64,000 nucleotides of DNA from Botryosphaeria dothidea. Lineage: Eukaryota > Ascomycota > Dothideomycetes > Botryosphaeriales > Botryosphaeriaceae. Numbering within the stretch: position 1 is the first letter of the stretch; the number at the start of each line of letters is the position of its first letter. Location: assembly GCA_011503125.2 (NCBI GenBank), contig WWBZ02000012.1, positions 62,001-126,000 on the forward strand. The letters run 5' to 3'. Below, in pieces: positions 1 to 11,413 of the stretch. The notes below the pieces were generated by a model. The model saw only the letters and a list, made by a program, of their open reading frames with translations, was not told where the DNA came from and made no database searches. The translations under genes were made by a program, and so were the position numbers.

Positions 1-1152
1 TACATCACCACCTCGACAGCCACGGAAACCACGGTACGCCGCAACTGTATGAAATTTTACAATGTCACTAACTATGAATTCGCAGACCACTGATCTCCAT
101 GTTTCCGAGACCATCACTGAGGTAGGCTCTTCCGCATTGAATGCTGAAACTGGTGACTGACCTATCGACAGACGGACACGGCGACGGTGACTCTCACCAC
201 GTCCACCGTCACGCTCTCCTGTTTGAGCACTGCGTACACTGCCACTACAACCGCGGAAAACCAGAAGCGAAGCGCTGTGCAGAAGCCAACCTGCTTGCCG
301 TCCAGCTGGGCGGCTTCCGCCATCTCCAGCGCCTGCTCCTGCCTGAGCATTCCTACACCATCGACTACCAAAACCATTACAACAACTCTCGTGCCCGGAA
401 CTGTGACTGATTCTGCAACCCAAACTCTGACCCCAACCTCGACGAGGTAAGCAAAGGAGGTCAATGTGTCTATAGTGGAGGAGATTGCTAACTTCAAAAG
501 TACCGTCACGACCACTGAGACTTCAGCAAACACTATTACGGATTACACGACCACGACCACGACCACAACCTCAACCGTATATGCCACAGCAACGACCATT
601 TCTGCAAGCGGCCTCACGTTCCGGAAATACACCCACAGTTTTAATGCAAACTCAGCTAACAGCGGCTTTACCCCTTCATACTTCAAAACGGCCTCAGTCG
701 ACTTTACTGGGTCCCTTCAGGACGTCGACTTCTCAACACCAAATTGGCCGTCCGGCTCCACTTATCTTACACTCGACGGCAACTATTTTGACTCATCTCA
801 GGCCGCCGTTCTCATGCAAGGTTTCTTTGTTGCGCAGGCCACGGGCACATACACCATCTCGACATCAGCCAGCTACATTGACAACTACGGCTACCTCTGG
901 ACTGGAGATGCTGCTTACACTTGGACTGACGACACCACTGCATACGCGGCCACCAGGACGGGTGCAGGATACTATGGAGGAAGCACTACCATCACGATGA
1001 ATGCCGGTGACGCCATCCCTATGACGTGGCTCTGGGCGAACGGTGGCGGAGTTGGTCAATCGCACTTCGTCATTACTACCCCAAGCGGATCATCGACCAC
1101 CGACAGTACGGGTTACTTTGCACCCGCCTGCAGCTCTTCTGTCTTTACGTAG
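1..1152 (+). CDS. GLEYA-domain cell-surface protein, 3' part
   Basis: The 3' portion of a secreted or wall-associated adhesin-like protein; the 5' end lies outside the window. Spliced exons 1-33, 86-121, 172-446 and 501-1152 keep one frame, with introns of 52, 50 and 54 bp (GTACGC, GTAGGC and GTAAGC donors; CTAAC/CTGAC branch sites). The N-terminal half is a Ser/Thr-rich stalk with many TTT and TVT runs, typical of heavily O-glycosylated fungal wall proteins. The C-terminal ~170 residues resemble a GLEYA/PA14-like lectin domain: a strand ending GTYTIS, the DNYGYLWTGDAAYTW segment, then GDAIPMTWLWANGGG. GLEYA domains bind carbohydrate in fungal adhesins (family knowledge). The protein ends shortly after the domain with no visible GPI signal, so it may be secreted. 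Domain call fairly secure; exact splice sites inferred. Confidence 0.8.
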
Positions 1153-2498
1153 AGTAATTCTGACTCCGCAGAATGCTCCTTGCCCATGAATCTCTCCATA
1201 GACCTTCGGCCACGTATGCCGGCCCGGTAGAATACACGATGGACAGGTTTCAGGAGCAAAAAAACATACATAAGAAATTGTTGGATTTGAGAGTGAAGAG
1301 TGTGAGGTCAGAAAAGAGAGTAGATTCTGCCTGTCTCCTGAAAGGGAGGTTGGTAGGCTTGCTTATATACATAGGTGATAACTACATAACCGAGGATACT
1401 AAAGATCCGAGAGAGAGTGCCGATGCGGGGTTGGGCATCAAAGAGTGTTGTTGTATAAAGGATAGAATATTCGAGATAACTGAGATGCCTGAGGTAGTAA
1501 GGCAAGAAAGTCTGACAGAAATGCAAACGGCCATAATGTTTTGACACTGTCCAACATTATAGGTCTTCTTGCTTGAATTGTCTGCAAACGCGCGTTGTGT
1601 TATTAGTTTTAGCTGAGATGTTCGGATGCCTAAGTGCCGGACATGCCATCAATGAAACATCGGCTAAATCGTTGTTCATTGTCTGAAAGAGCCTTCAACC
1701 ACGTCAGAATACCGTCTATGGTGCCTTTACTCTCTTACGCCTGCTCTTAATGGATATCCTTGAGAGCCCGACGTGCAATTTCGAAATTTCCTGCTTGCTA
1801 CTCAAGTGCATTAAACTCTACCAGAGACACTGATCCGTCTACACTCGCAGGTAGAGCTGGAGCCATCTCCTTGACTTGAAAGTGGTTCCATTGCTCACTT
1901 CCGGTTCTGTAATCCTGTCTATTTTCTACTTGTGGGCATAACCATAATATTTGTTTTATTTATGGTACAAAGCTACTCCGCGGCGTCAATCTTAAGATGA
2001 GTCCGATCTTGGATCTAGCCGGGTGCTTTCAACTCCATGTAATAATGAAATCAGTGTTAGACCTATTACCTGTACTAACATCGAGCTATACGTAGCTTTA
2101 GCGAATACCGACTGATGCTTACGATAGATAAGGCATGTAGATCAGCTGGAAATTCCCGTTCCGATGGGTTCAGGCCTGCTCGCTGTCGCCTGCAGGCAAA
2201 ACCGAGTTGAACTTCAGGACACTGTAAATCAGTCTGTCATGACGCTTTAACTCTACAACTACCTTCGACTGATCAGCGACAGCTTTTTTCTTCGTCGATT
2301 TCTCGGATGATTCTTTCCGTGCTCGCATTATGATATTTGGATACAATGGTAAGCTTGAATTGGTGAGACAACCAAGTATCGGCCAACATCCTAATTCGTA
2401 CTCTCCACGTGGATGAAAAGCCGCAAAGATATGATCTCTAAATTGCTGAGGCAATCGAAAACTCCGCGTACTTCGTGCAGCAAGCTTCAACGTATCCC
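1153..2498. other. Intergenic, no gene seen
   Basis: About 1.35 kb between the GLEYA gene and the dioxygenase 3' end. Short open stretches occur on both strands (for example 1173-1544 and 2170-2490) but none shows domain motifs, codon-like composition or plausible splice partners. It presumably holds the 3' UTRs of the two convergent genes. Confidence 0.5.
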
Positions 2499-3574
2499 TT
2501 AGCTCTCAATGGCAGTAGTGTCCACACCAATTGTAATATACCCAACCATTCCATTCTCAACATTCTCACCGTCTATTGCAACGATGCTGATCACCGGATT
2601 GTATCCTCCTTCCGTATCCTGGTCAAAAACAGAGTCGTCGGCGTTGGTGGTGCGGTTAATTTGGGTGTGGCTGGCGTAGGGTTCAAGAGCCATGATCTGC
2701 TGCTCAAGGTTTTCTTCGAAGTAGAGTTGGCCCGTCGAAACAATGTTGCCGGAGGAGACGGTGCCATTTGAATGGAGAGTCCAGTCAGTGTACACTGTAG
2801 TGCAACGCAAGTCAGTCAAATATTACTGCTGCTCAGATTCATTGCAGACAGACCTTGCGCATGAATGTGAATGGCGCGCTCGACGTAGAAACCCGGGAAG
2901 ACGGTCTTCATCTCCATTATTCCCTGATCGTTCGTGGGCCACATGCCGCGCAACCAGGTTGTAGCATCGGTGTGCAAATCTGTCTCGCCGATGGTAAAGT
3001 TCGTGATGTTAAGCTGCTCCAGGAGCGTAGGGAAGCCAGTGTTCGGGGACAAGCCGGTGAAACTCGAATAGCTGCCAGTGGCGTTGCAGTGCCAGAACGA
3101 GATTAGAGCATTGGGCAGCGGCTCGCATGTGGCCATATCAATCAAACCAATATCCAACCACAGAGGCACGCCAACCTGATCTTCAGTCATATCTTGACGC
3201 AGCGTCTGGGATCTAACGGCGTCAGTGAGAGCTTGGGCGTTACAAAACCTTCTTTTTTCTCACCTCGGCCAAACGTAGGGACCCTCCGTGACCTCTGGGG
3301 TCAGAATGCAGGTGTCATTCTGGATAACCTCGTAATATGGAGCCTCAGTGGTGATCTGATAAGTGGTATTTCCGGAGTGCTCCTAGAGATCGCGCCTGGC
3401 TTTAGAGCGCTTGTTATATCTCTTCTCATTCAGACTGGCTGCAGCGCTTGCACAGCGTTTCGAAAGATTGGCGCGGCGGGCTAATTCAGCTTTCGGGATT
3501 TCATGTCCATCAGGATGCGCAGTGACTTGAGCTGCGATAGCAATTGCTGCGGATGTGATTGCAAAAAACTTCAT
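2499..3574 (-). pseudogene. Secreted intradiol ring-cleavage dioxygenase-like gene with in-frame TAG
   Basis: Fungal extracellular intradiol dioxygenase family (cleavage of catechol-type rings between the hydroxyls, non-haem Fe(III)). Exons on the minus strand: 3574-3264, 3212-2854 and 2794-2499, with 51 and 59 bp introns. The start at 3574 gives a signal peptide (MKFFAITSAAIAIAAQVTAH). The catalytic domain is intact in sequence: TEAPYYE, TPEVTEGPYVWPR, CNATGSYSSF (first Tyr ligand), TDLHTD, WLRGMWPT, then VFPGFYVERAIHIH (second Tyr and the two His ligands). A TAG codon at 3383-3385 interrupts the frame between the dibasic propeptide-like stretch (KRSKARRDL) and EHSGNTTYQ; both sides remain coding, so a single nonsense change (CAG to TAG is simplest) separates signal/propeptide from enzyme. 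No convincing intron removes it. Either a recent pseudogene or a read-through/sequence-error case. Confidence 0.75.
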
Positions 3575-5450
3575 GGCTGGAAGATCAAGAATTGACAAGC
3601 TTCCTAATAAAATGTCAATTGTTTAACATTTTCGAAGCTTTATGTACCATTCCCCCCTTTCTTCGAATATCTCCACAAAAATGTGCACGGCGGCCGTGAC
3701 GACGATGTTCCTACGTTGTAGTCTTAGCGTCGTCGTCATCCTCGGTCGAGTAGCCGTTCCGAGCCCGTAGGCAATCGTATCCGAGCACTAATGATTTTGC
3801 AAGAGAAAATCCTTGCACTGGTTGGTCCGTGTTGTCTACTATGGTGCCGAAAGTCATAGCTTTGACCGAGCCATATAGCTAGTGCTTAACGTAAACAAAG
3901 GCGTCTATTCGTCAGAACGCCGATCCACCCGTGACGCGTTAAGAGCTTACGCACCCTTCATAGGCAAGATAAACACAACGCGCGTTTACAGCCAAATTAG
4001 GCAAGATGGTCGATGTTTCGCAATATTATCTCTACGGCCGATAGTCCGAAGGATACGCAATGTTTCCGCGCCCATGACATTCAGATTTATTAAGCCATAC
4101 ATTTATGATTATCGTAGCACTAGACATCTTGCCGAAGACCTCATACTAGAATACGAAAGTGGCACATCTGCCTCCCACGCTTTCGATTTCTACTACACCT
4201 AGTTTCTAAGATTCCTCTTCTCTACCACTGAGCAATAATCTTTGTACATCGCCTCGGTACGCACACGGAATATAACGACAGCCGTTCATCTTAGACGTGT
4301 TTAAATTGGCTGCCGACCTTCGTACAATTGCCAGAAGCACTCCTCGACACAGTCTAGAGAAGGCAAGGAGATCGAGTCCGCTTGCTATAGAATATATTAC
4401 AATATAGTAAACTCCCTCGTCTCCCACCCATCTCGCCACCATGTCTCATTGCTAATCGTTTTCTTTTTCATTCTCACGCCGTGGATGACGGTAATGCCGA
4501 ACAGGCGTCCCACGCGCTAAGACCGGCTTGTCCGCCGATCGCGTTCCAGAACTAATGCTGCAATAACCAGGAACCCCTCTCGAAATTCTAATGTGGCGCT
4601 GCCACTGATCTATCCTTTGGTGTGGCACAATCTTAAGATATATAAAGGTAATTCCGCTCTGCTGTTCCAAAAGTTCACCGCAAAGAAAACAGCTCTGCAT
4701 GAAAAGTATCGTACCATCGCATTGCTTGCCTCTAACGGAGCTCATTCGACTTGGGTTCTCTGTGATGGCGCTTGGCTTTCCAATAAAGATGGCCTCAGAG
4801 TTATCGCCGAAAACTTCGTCCGGACGCTACGGAGCGAAGCTCAAGCCGTAACCCGGAAGCTTTCCGAGTACTATGAAGACATTGAACTTGCAATTCTTGT
4901 GAGTTTAGCATCACTTGGACAGGAGGAATCTTGCATCCAGGTCCCGGGCGATTGGAAGAGTTCCCGTGCAGATTTCAGTATTGTTTTGCACCGCCTGCGA
5001 ACACAGAAATTACCCGCCGATCAGCTCGTATACTCGATCACAGGCGGCGCCGGCATCATTTGCAGCATGCAGGTTGTGAACGAAGCAAACTCACGCGAAC
5101 TCTGACATTCATCAGGTCAGGATTCATACGATCGGCGCGGTCGTTTGGCCAGTGGCTTCAGCGGCTCAGTCAAATTAATAGAAGGCACTCTTACGGTTCA
5201 ATACCTGGAGTTTAACGGATCGGCTGAACTTTTATGAATTCTCCATATTTTCGGTTTCCATGCATCTCTCGGCACGTGAAAAATTGGTTATCTCTTTGGA
5301 TAAAGAGAGCAAGTTGGAGCGTGTCTTTAGTTGATGCTGAGCATTGACGAATGAGACTATAATCCGTTGCGTGGAAGGGATCAAGTGCCGATTGCAGGCG
5401 GCCGACTGGAGAACAACATTTACTACATCAGCCGCACCAACCAATTGATC
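3575..5450. other. Gene-poor stretch, possible relics only
   Basis: The 1.9 kb upstream of the dioxygenase. Several unrelated short open frames (3882-4202 plus, 4206-4442 minus, 4452-4745 minus) overlap in conflicting frames and show no recognisable motif. The only one worth keeping is the 170-codon frame at 4593-5105, listed separately. Confidence 0.4.
4593..5105 (+). CDS. Hypothetical protein, uncertain
   Basis: An uninterrupted 170-codon frame, unrecognised. It contains an amphipathic, helix-like middle (LRSEAQAVTRKLSEYYEDIELAILVS in several turns) and a C-terminal segment with LVYSITGGAGII. A GTGAGT at 4899, just after the codons for ELAIL, followed by a CCAG at about 4942 could be an intron, in which case this is an exon of a larger or decayed gene. 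No neighbour forms an operon-like unit and no start context stands out. It could equally be a chance frame in a decaying region. Confidence 0.2.
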   Translation: MALPLIYPLVWHNLKIYKGNSALLFQKFTAKKTALHEKYRTIALLASNGAHSTWVLCDGAWLSNKDGLRVIAENFVRTLRSEAQAVTRKLSEYYEDIELAILVSLASLGQEESCIQVPGDWKSSRADFSIVLHRLRTQKLPADQLVYSITGGAGIICSMQVVNEANSREL

Positions 5451-5590
5451 TGTTGGAAATATCGTCTTAGAATGCTCCGAATTAGGTTTAGCGTCAAATA
5501 GTCTATATAGCAGGCACCCTCTCATACCCCTCTCATGAGACATGCCAACAATCCAGACAATAATCAAATCAACTCAATTTCCAACATGAT
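5451..5590 (-). repeat. Inverted copy of the LPMO core promoter/5' leader
   Basis: Reading the minus strand from 5590 to 5451 gives nearly the same ~140 bp as the plus strand at 28640-28778, with about five mismatches by eye (~96%). The segment includes the TATA-like ctatatag box and ends 14 bp before the AA9 LPMO start codon in the other copy. Here it is followed by unrelated sequence with no LPMO coding remnant. Confidence 0.85.
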
Positions 5591-6005
5591 CCCATTGCCA
5601 CCATGCTGGCTGACGCATACCGGCTTTTCGATGCGGCCGGACCAAAGCTGTTTGATCTCGCAACCGTGCGCGCTATCTCTTTGTGCATCATTCGCATCTG
5701 GGAGACAGATGAAGAAGAACGCGCCTACGACTTGAGCTCCATTTCGACGCTCTCTTCGCCTAGATTGATCCCGCTCTGACTCTGACCCTTCCTCGTCTGG
5801 AATATTCCCTATCCACTTCGACAAGAACACTGATACAGCTCACTTAAGTATCTTGCCCGCTAAGAAGATTGAAAGATTGGCAATGTGGTATTAACTAGTC
5901 TTAGCCCAATACCGTCCCCCGCCTGGGCGTGTATGGTCTCTCTAGCTACGACTCTACTATAATTGCAAGGAGTGTATTGGAATAAGCGCCTTGAGATCTT
6001 ACATT
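5591..6005. other. Intergenic
   Basis: No gene recognised. It should contain the 3' UTR and terminator of the minus-strand ABC transporter. Short overlapping open frames on both strands (5535-5735 and 5564-5830) have no motif. Confidence 0.4.
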
Positions 6006-9000
6006 TTACCCGGATGCCTTTTTTGTTGCCTTGCTGCGAAGTTTCATCATATAAAATACCATGGCGTAGGAACTAATGCATAAAAGCACAGTAATGCTAA
6101 AATCTCTCCAACCATAGTACTTGGCGTTGAGATTGAGGGTTTTGGCATATTCAGCGCCCGTCTTGTATGGACAATACTCGCAGCTGGTCGCACTGCTTGG
6201 ATCAACCACGTAGCCAGCGTTCTCACTCAGGAAATTGCCCATGTACTGCCCACAAGTGCTGTTTGCGGGGAGTGGAATGGTCGTGATTTCGTTCTGCTTG
6301 CATTGTACATGCACGTCCCATAACAGCTGCGTCAGCATGCCGCCGACCAGGTAGGAGAACGGATCGAGCCAGTAGATCCAGTAACGCCAGAAGGCGGTGA
6401 TCTGCGAGTACGGCACTACGATGCCGCAGAAAGTGATCAGGCCTGCTCCAAGAATGATGGAATTCATCAGTGAGGCGAAGTATTCGTTGGGGGCGTAGGT
6501 GGCGATGGCTTGGCCGATGGAGGTGTAGAGGAGCTCGTAGACTGTTCTAGAATTAGCGGGCTTATGTTCTGTGTACAGGTTTAAGTCGTCGACGCACAAA
6601 TCATCTGGATGAATATTTGGCCTAATATCGAACCGCGGACGGGGAGTCCGGAGGTGAAATACCAATAGACAAAATAAAGAGTTTCACAGACTACAAGCCA
6701 AGGGATTTCGGAGATGCACTGGGCGGAAACAAAGGCAAACCAGTGGTACATCTTGGACTTCAAATGTAGTTAGCACATTAATTGATGCGTAGAGATGTTT
6801 CGCGTACGCACCTTCTTCTCCCGTGTCTCTAATATGTCTCGGTTTCGCAGATACAATGGTTGCAGCTGGTTGATGACTCCCGGTGCGATGAAGACAAAAT
6901 TGAAAACAAAACAAACGCAGCTGGAGATCAAACGTGCGATTGCCAACCTTCCAAAATGCAAAACCTGAAAAGAGAGCCTGGACCACGTGGAGGAGGATTT
7001 TGTTCCACACGTAGTCCGGGTTTCTCCATAGAGCGATGGACTGCCGGATTGTCACCACCTTGAGTTGATGGAGCAAGGGAGAAGCGAATGTACGAAGAGT
7101 CTGCTCCTGGCCTTCTTTGCCATCCACTGTGGGGTGAGATAGCAGGTTCTCGTTGAGCCGATGAAGCTCTTCGAGAAACTGCTTGTACTCGGGAGACTTC
7201 AGCCATATTTGCGCCCAGTCCTGTCCAAGCCCCAGCCTTCCCTGAACAACGTCGATGATGTGCTCTGCGGGGTTGACATCCGATGCACACGGGGCACCGT
7301 TCCGTGCGAAGTAGCTTAGCAGTCGAGAAGACCCCGTTCCTATCTCGCCAAAATAGGTCGTCCGTCCGCCCCTGGTCAGCAGCAAGAGCGAGTCGAATGC
7401 ATCGAAAAGAGCTGCTGATGGCTGATGGATGGTGCAAACAATGGCCTGGCCATTGTCTGCAAGCTTACGCATGAAACGTACAATGTTGTAAGCGCTCTGA
7501 CCGTCTAGATCACTAGTCGGCTCATCCAGAAACAGCAGCTTCGGCCTCGCAACCAGTTCTACTCCAAGCGTGAGCCGTTTCTTTTGTTCGATGGTGAGGC
7601 CGGCACCAGGGGTTCCCACCAACGCGTCTTGAATCTCACGCAGCTCAAGTAGGTCGATTATATGGTCCACATAGTCAATCTTTTCTTGTTCCGGGACCTC
7701 GTAGTCCTGGCAGAGACGTACGGAAAAGAGGAGAGCTTCGCGGACGGTCGCAGTCGGCTCGTGAACGTCGTTCTGCTCGCAGTATCCAGTCGTTCGTTGA
7801 AAGCTGGTATCCTGCGGCAATCCGTCCACAAGTATGGATCCCTCAATGCGTCCCACGTCCTTTCTCTGTGCTAGGACATCCATGAGTGTGGTCTTGCCAG
7901 CACCGGATGTGCCCATGAGCGCAAGAAGACAGCCTGGTTTGACATATCCACTCACTTCGCGGAGCAGCTGTGTTTCCTCCCTTCTGTAATTGACATAGTA
8001 ACTCAGATTATTCCAAGTAAAAGTCGACTGGCGGGAGGATGTGGCCATGTCTTCAGCCGGCGGGCCCCTCGTGAGCTGTGCCTGCGCGACCGTGGTGGTG
8101 ACCTTCTCCTCGTCGGCGGGTGTTGAGAGCACTCGTAAAGCCTTTCCGCGCTTGAACAGAAGGCGTGATGAGCCACTTGAGCTCTCCGCTTTCTCGAAAC
8201 CGATGGCGGTGAGGATTGCGAAAAATACCCAAAAGCCGATGATGACGCCGAACCCCCGCCAGATGTGATGTTTTGAGTGGTTGTACTGGGCTGCAATATA
8301 CGCATCGCCAGAAACAATTTTACCATTCGATCCACGCACGGTGCATGAGCGATACCGGTCGTCTCTGTAGTTCTCTCCGTACGGGATGTATTGAGATGAC
8401 ACGCATGTCAGCTCGAGGCTACTCCATTCGTTAGCCATTAGCGACTCAAATGCATACGACGCCGGTTTGATGTAGGAAATCCAGCGGAACCAAACGTGCA
8501 TAGAATCGAAGGGAATCATATAGCCTGTTGCTGTCAGTGACTGGTGGAGTCTGGATCGAGCCTGGAGCCTCTCACCTGCGCAAACCATCATGATCATAAT
8601 GATGAACCCGGAGACTTTCGAGGCGTTCCCGAAATGTTTGAACAGAGCCCCGAGAGCCCGAAACTCAGAGGCGAAACAGAGAACCGTGGCGCTGGGCACA
8701 ATCCAGTATGTGAAAAACTTTGCCGCATTATATTGCAAGTGGCACATGAAGTAAAGCACAACGGTAAACAGCGTGACTTGTGCCATGTATACGGGTATGT
8801 CGACAAGGACGGATGCGATGCAGAAGGCGGTGGGCCGATAGTAGGCGAAGCGTTTGCGGCGCGACAGGATGGGCCTGCCAAGGAAGGATGCCGTAGTCTC
8901 AGCGAGAGACTGTAGCGCAAAGTAGAGGATTCCAAAGAAGAGAGCACCAGGACGCAGGAACACTGATTCACTAGTGTCTGAGAGATTGTAGAAGAGAGAT

Positions 9001-10537
9001 CCGCAAACGATAGCCTGGATCAGCGCAGAAATGGCCTTCGCCGCAATGGACCAGCGATCTCCCCACATGATTTGGAAGGACCTGGCAAAGTGTGAGTAGC
9101 ACAGCTTCAAGTCCGAGATGGATTAAGTTACCTGATGGTGCATGCCCAGACCTGGTGCATTAGGCTGACGGTGTAGGCGCTCTGCATCTTTCGCAAGAGC
9201 GGAGACCTCTGCCTCTCGAGCGCCATCACATTCCTAAGATTGTCGATCTCGAAATCAAGGGTGCTGCAATCAACCATCTCCTGGCTCATATCCTTCCAGA
9301 TAGCGCTCTGGTAGTATCTTGATTCAAATTCCTCCGCAGTGTTGGGTACTTGGTTTTCAAACTGGGGCTGGATAACGCGTTCAGTGTGCACGGGCACAGC
9401 GGTCAAGAAGTCTGCGATCGCACCCCCAGCAGGGCATACGAACCCCATGTCTTCGAAGTAGGACTTAGCCAGGGCTCTCGGCCCGTAATAGATGGTTCGT
9501 CCTTCACACAGCACGAACACCTTGTCGAACTGGTCGTACAACCCATTGCCCGTCTGGTAGAAGGTCGCCACAATCGACTTTTTCTGTTCTCGCGCCGTGC
9601 GCCGAAGCACTCGTCCGAGGTCCAATGCTGTGCTAGCGTCGAGACCTCTGGTGGAATTGTCCCAGCACTGAATGAGAGCCTTGGTTGTGATTAGACTCAG
9701 TAATAGCAAAGATTTCAAGGGAACGCACCTGCCCGGCCATCACTTCCGCGATTGAAACACGCTTTCTTTCACCTCCTGAGACCCCGCGAACGAATTCATT
9801 GCCAACCAATGTATCTTTCGTGTGGGCAATTCCAAGCTATTCTAGGATTTCGTTTCCTGCTTGCTCTGCATAGTCATCCTTGGACTGTAGAAAAGCTGGT
9901 CTGTTATCAGGGGCCTTGTTGCGAAGGACGAAGCACATCGGCTGCGTGACGGTCAAAGTCGGGAAGTGAATGTCATCTTCGCTATTGAGGAGCATCTAAT
10001 GGCGAAATGTCTTCGCTTCCGCATGGTCCGCGCTGCCAAAATGCACTTCACCTTCGATGGCAGGGAAAGATTCTCGATCGTTGGCAAGTACGCGAAGAAG
10101 CGACGTGCAACCAGAACCGGGGCGGCCGAGGACCAGTAGCTGTACTGAGGGTTAGTGGACGACTGAAAGGTGGTGTATAGTACTCTTATCATCTCACCGG
10201 GCCTCACTTGTCCCGTAACTTTATGGAGGATACACTGCTAAAAGTCAGCACGAGTGTGGTGAATGATAGGTTTGAGCATGAACTGTACCTTCTTCGCGTA
10301 TTTGTTCCTCCTGAACCACGGGAAGAATCTCCTGGGATCGATCTCGGAAAGGAATGTGTCGCCATAGTCGGTACCAGACTTATTTGCAATAATTGAGAGA
10401 TTCCGGAAAGTGATAGTCAAATACTTGAGTAGGCCATTGTCGGGACCAGCACACCTCTCATCTGCGGAGCCGGTTGCATCGAGCTCTCGCGAGTTCAAGG
10501 AGGCGTCGGAGTTGCTAGAGGCTTTCGAACCAGGCAT
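6006..10537 (-). pseudogene. PDR/ABCG-type full-size ABC transporter, disrupted
   Basis: A full-size pleiotropic-drug-resistance transporter (reverse NBD-TMD-NBD-TMD order, plasma-membrane efflux). Deduced exons: 10537-10289, 10237-10184, 10139-9729, 9679-9132, 9081-8576, 8524-6812, 6757-6598 and 6541-6006, with 44-56 bp introns. NBD1 has GRPGSGCTSLLRVLA (Walker A with Cys, as in PDR proteins), [13 protein letters not shown], and [16 protein letters not shown]2 has GTSGAGKTTLMDVLA, LTIEQKKRLTLGVELV and LLFLDEPTSDLDGQSA. Both membrane domains are recognisable up to the C terminus (KLRSKATKKASG). Three lesions: in-frame TAG at 9996-9998 (after TFRH, before MLLNSEDD), in-frame TAG at 9837-9839 ([17 protein letters not shown]), and a frame change near 6904-6915 in a T-rich tract between LQLRLF and FNFVFIAPG. 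The two stops fall within NBD1, so a full protein is not expected. It is divergent from the regulator at 11414. The exon 2/3 junction is the least certain. Confidence 0.85.
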
Positions 10538-11413
10538 CTTGCAACTAGAGGGTTTGTAGTGAATGATAATTAAGGTCAGAGCTAGACATGTTAGAATAGT
10601 TGAGAGAGCTTTTAAACCGGTATCAGCAAGGAGATGAGTTGGCGAGTCGAAGTCTGCTCTACCCATCTACATACTCTTACGCCGTCATTGCTTCCCGAAA
10701 CCCGACAATTGTCAAAGGGACAACTCGGATCGGACAAAGCCTCACAACATTGTACATCGGGGCGATAGGCGTATGCACGTGAGCTTTTTCGGATGCCCGA
10801 CGCACGTGATTCAGTACCGGCGCCTTCGGCGAGCAGGATGAAAGGGCCGGAGGCAATGGTGGACATCGGATCTGAGGAAGCTGATAAGCCGTCGCAGCAG
10901 AGCCATAGTGGCAGTAAAGTTCATGTGGGCAAGCAGACCACGTCGCGGTCGGGCTCAAACGGGTCTAGAGAGGCCGGTCGTACGCCGCATCAGCAGCTAG
11001 GACGTACTACCAATTCATCATCATTATCAAGTATCCGATCAATACAATGCACAGACTCGCAACGAAAACCACCACAACCCGAAACGAAGATGGAAGTAAA
11101 CAAGCAGATCAACGCGATCGGTAGTGTATTCATCTTGCACTTCCGACTAAGAGCGAAGATAACCTACATTACTAGTCCTTGTGCAAGCGGTGCAGATGGT
11201 ATCTTCTAGCAGATGCGGATTTCCTGATGCGTGATTCAGAGCAAGAAAGGGGTCGAAAATTGACGCTTTGCCAAGTCCGACATCTATTCCAAAACAAGCA
11301 ATTTATTCCGATCCGTCGCCATCGGAGCACGGAGGCCTAATCTTTCGAATCGAGCCCGACTCCGACCACTTTCTTCAGCTCCTCGTTCGCGACTAAGCCT
11401 CACGAAAATTATC
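10538..11413. promoter_or_regulatory. Shared divergent promoter region (ABC transporter / Zn2Cys6 regulator)
   Basis: An 876-bp head-to-head intergenic region separating the transporter start (10537, minus) from the regulator start (11414, plus). Such an arrangement often means the regulator controls the transporter (inference). I see no single convincing operator. Open frames within it (10612-10866, 10793-11209) lack motifs. Confidence 0.45.

Noticed and set aside
1173..1544. 123-codon plus-strand frame after the GLEYA gene
   Set aside because: Overlaps an antiparallel frame of similar size, is AT-rich and non-codon-like, and has no domain.
2170..2490. 106-codon minus frame after the dioxygenase stop
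   Set aside because: Could be a C-terminal extension, but the dioxygenase ends at a normal family position (GYITIGVDTTAIES) and the frame shows no homology-like pattern.
3383..3385. Intron explanation for the TAG in the dioxygenase (CTCTAG as acceptor)
   Set aside because: The only nearby donors would remove conserved propeptide codons and lack a proper GTNNGT; nonsense mutation is simpler.
3882..4202. 106-codon plus frame
   Set aside because: Unrecognised, in a gene-poor region, with no splice partners; chance expectation.
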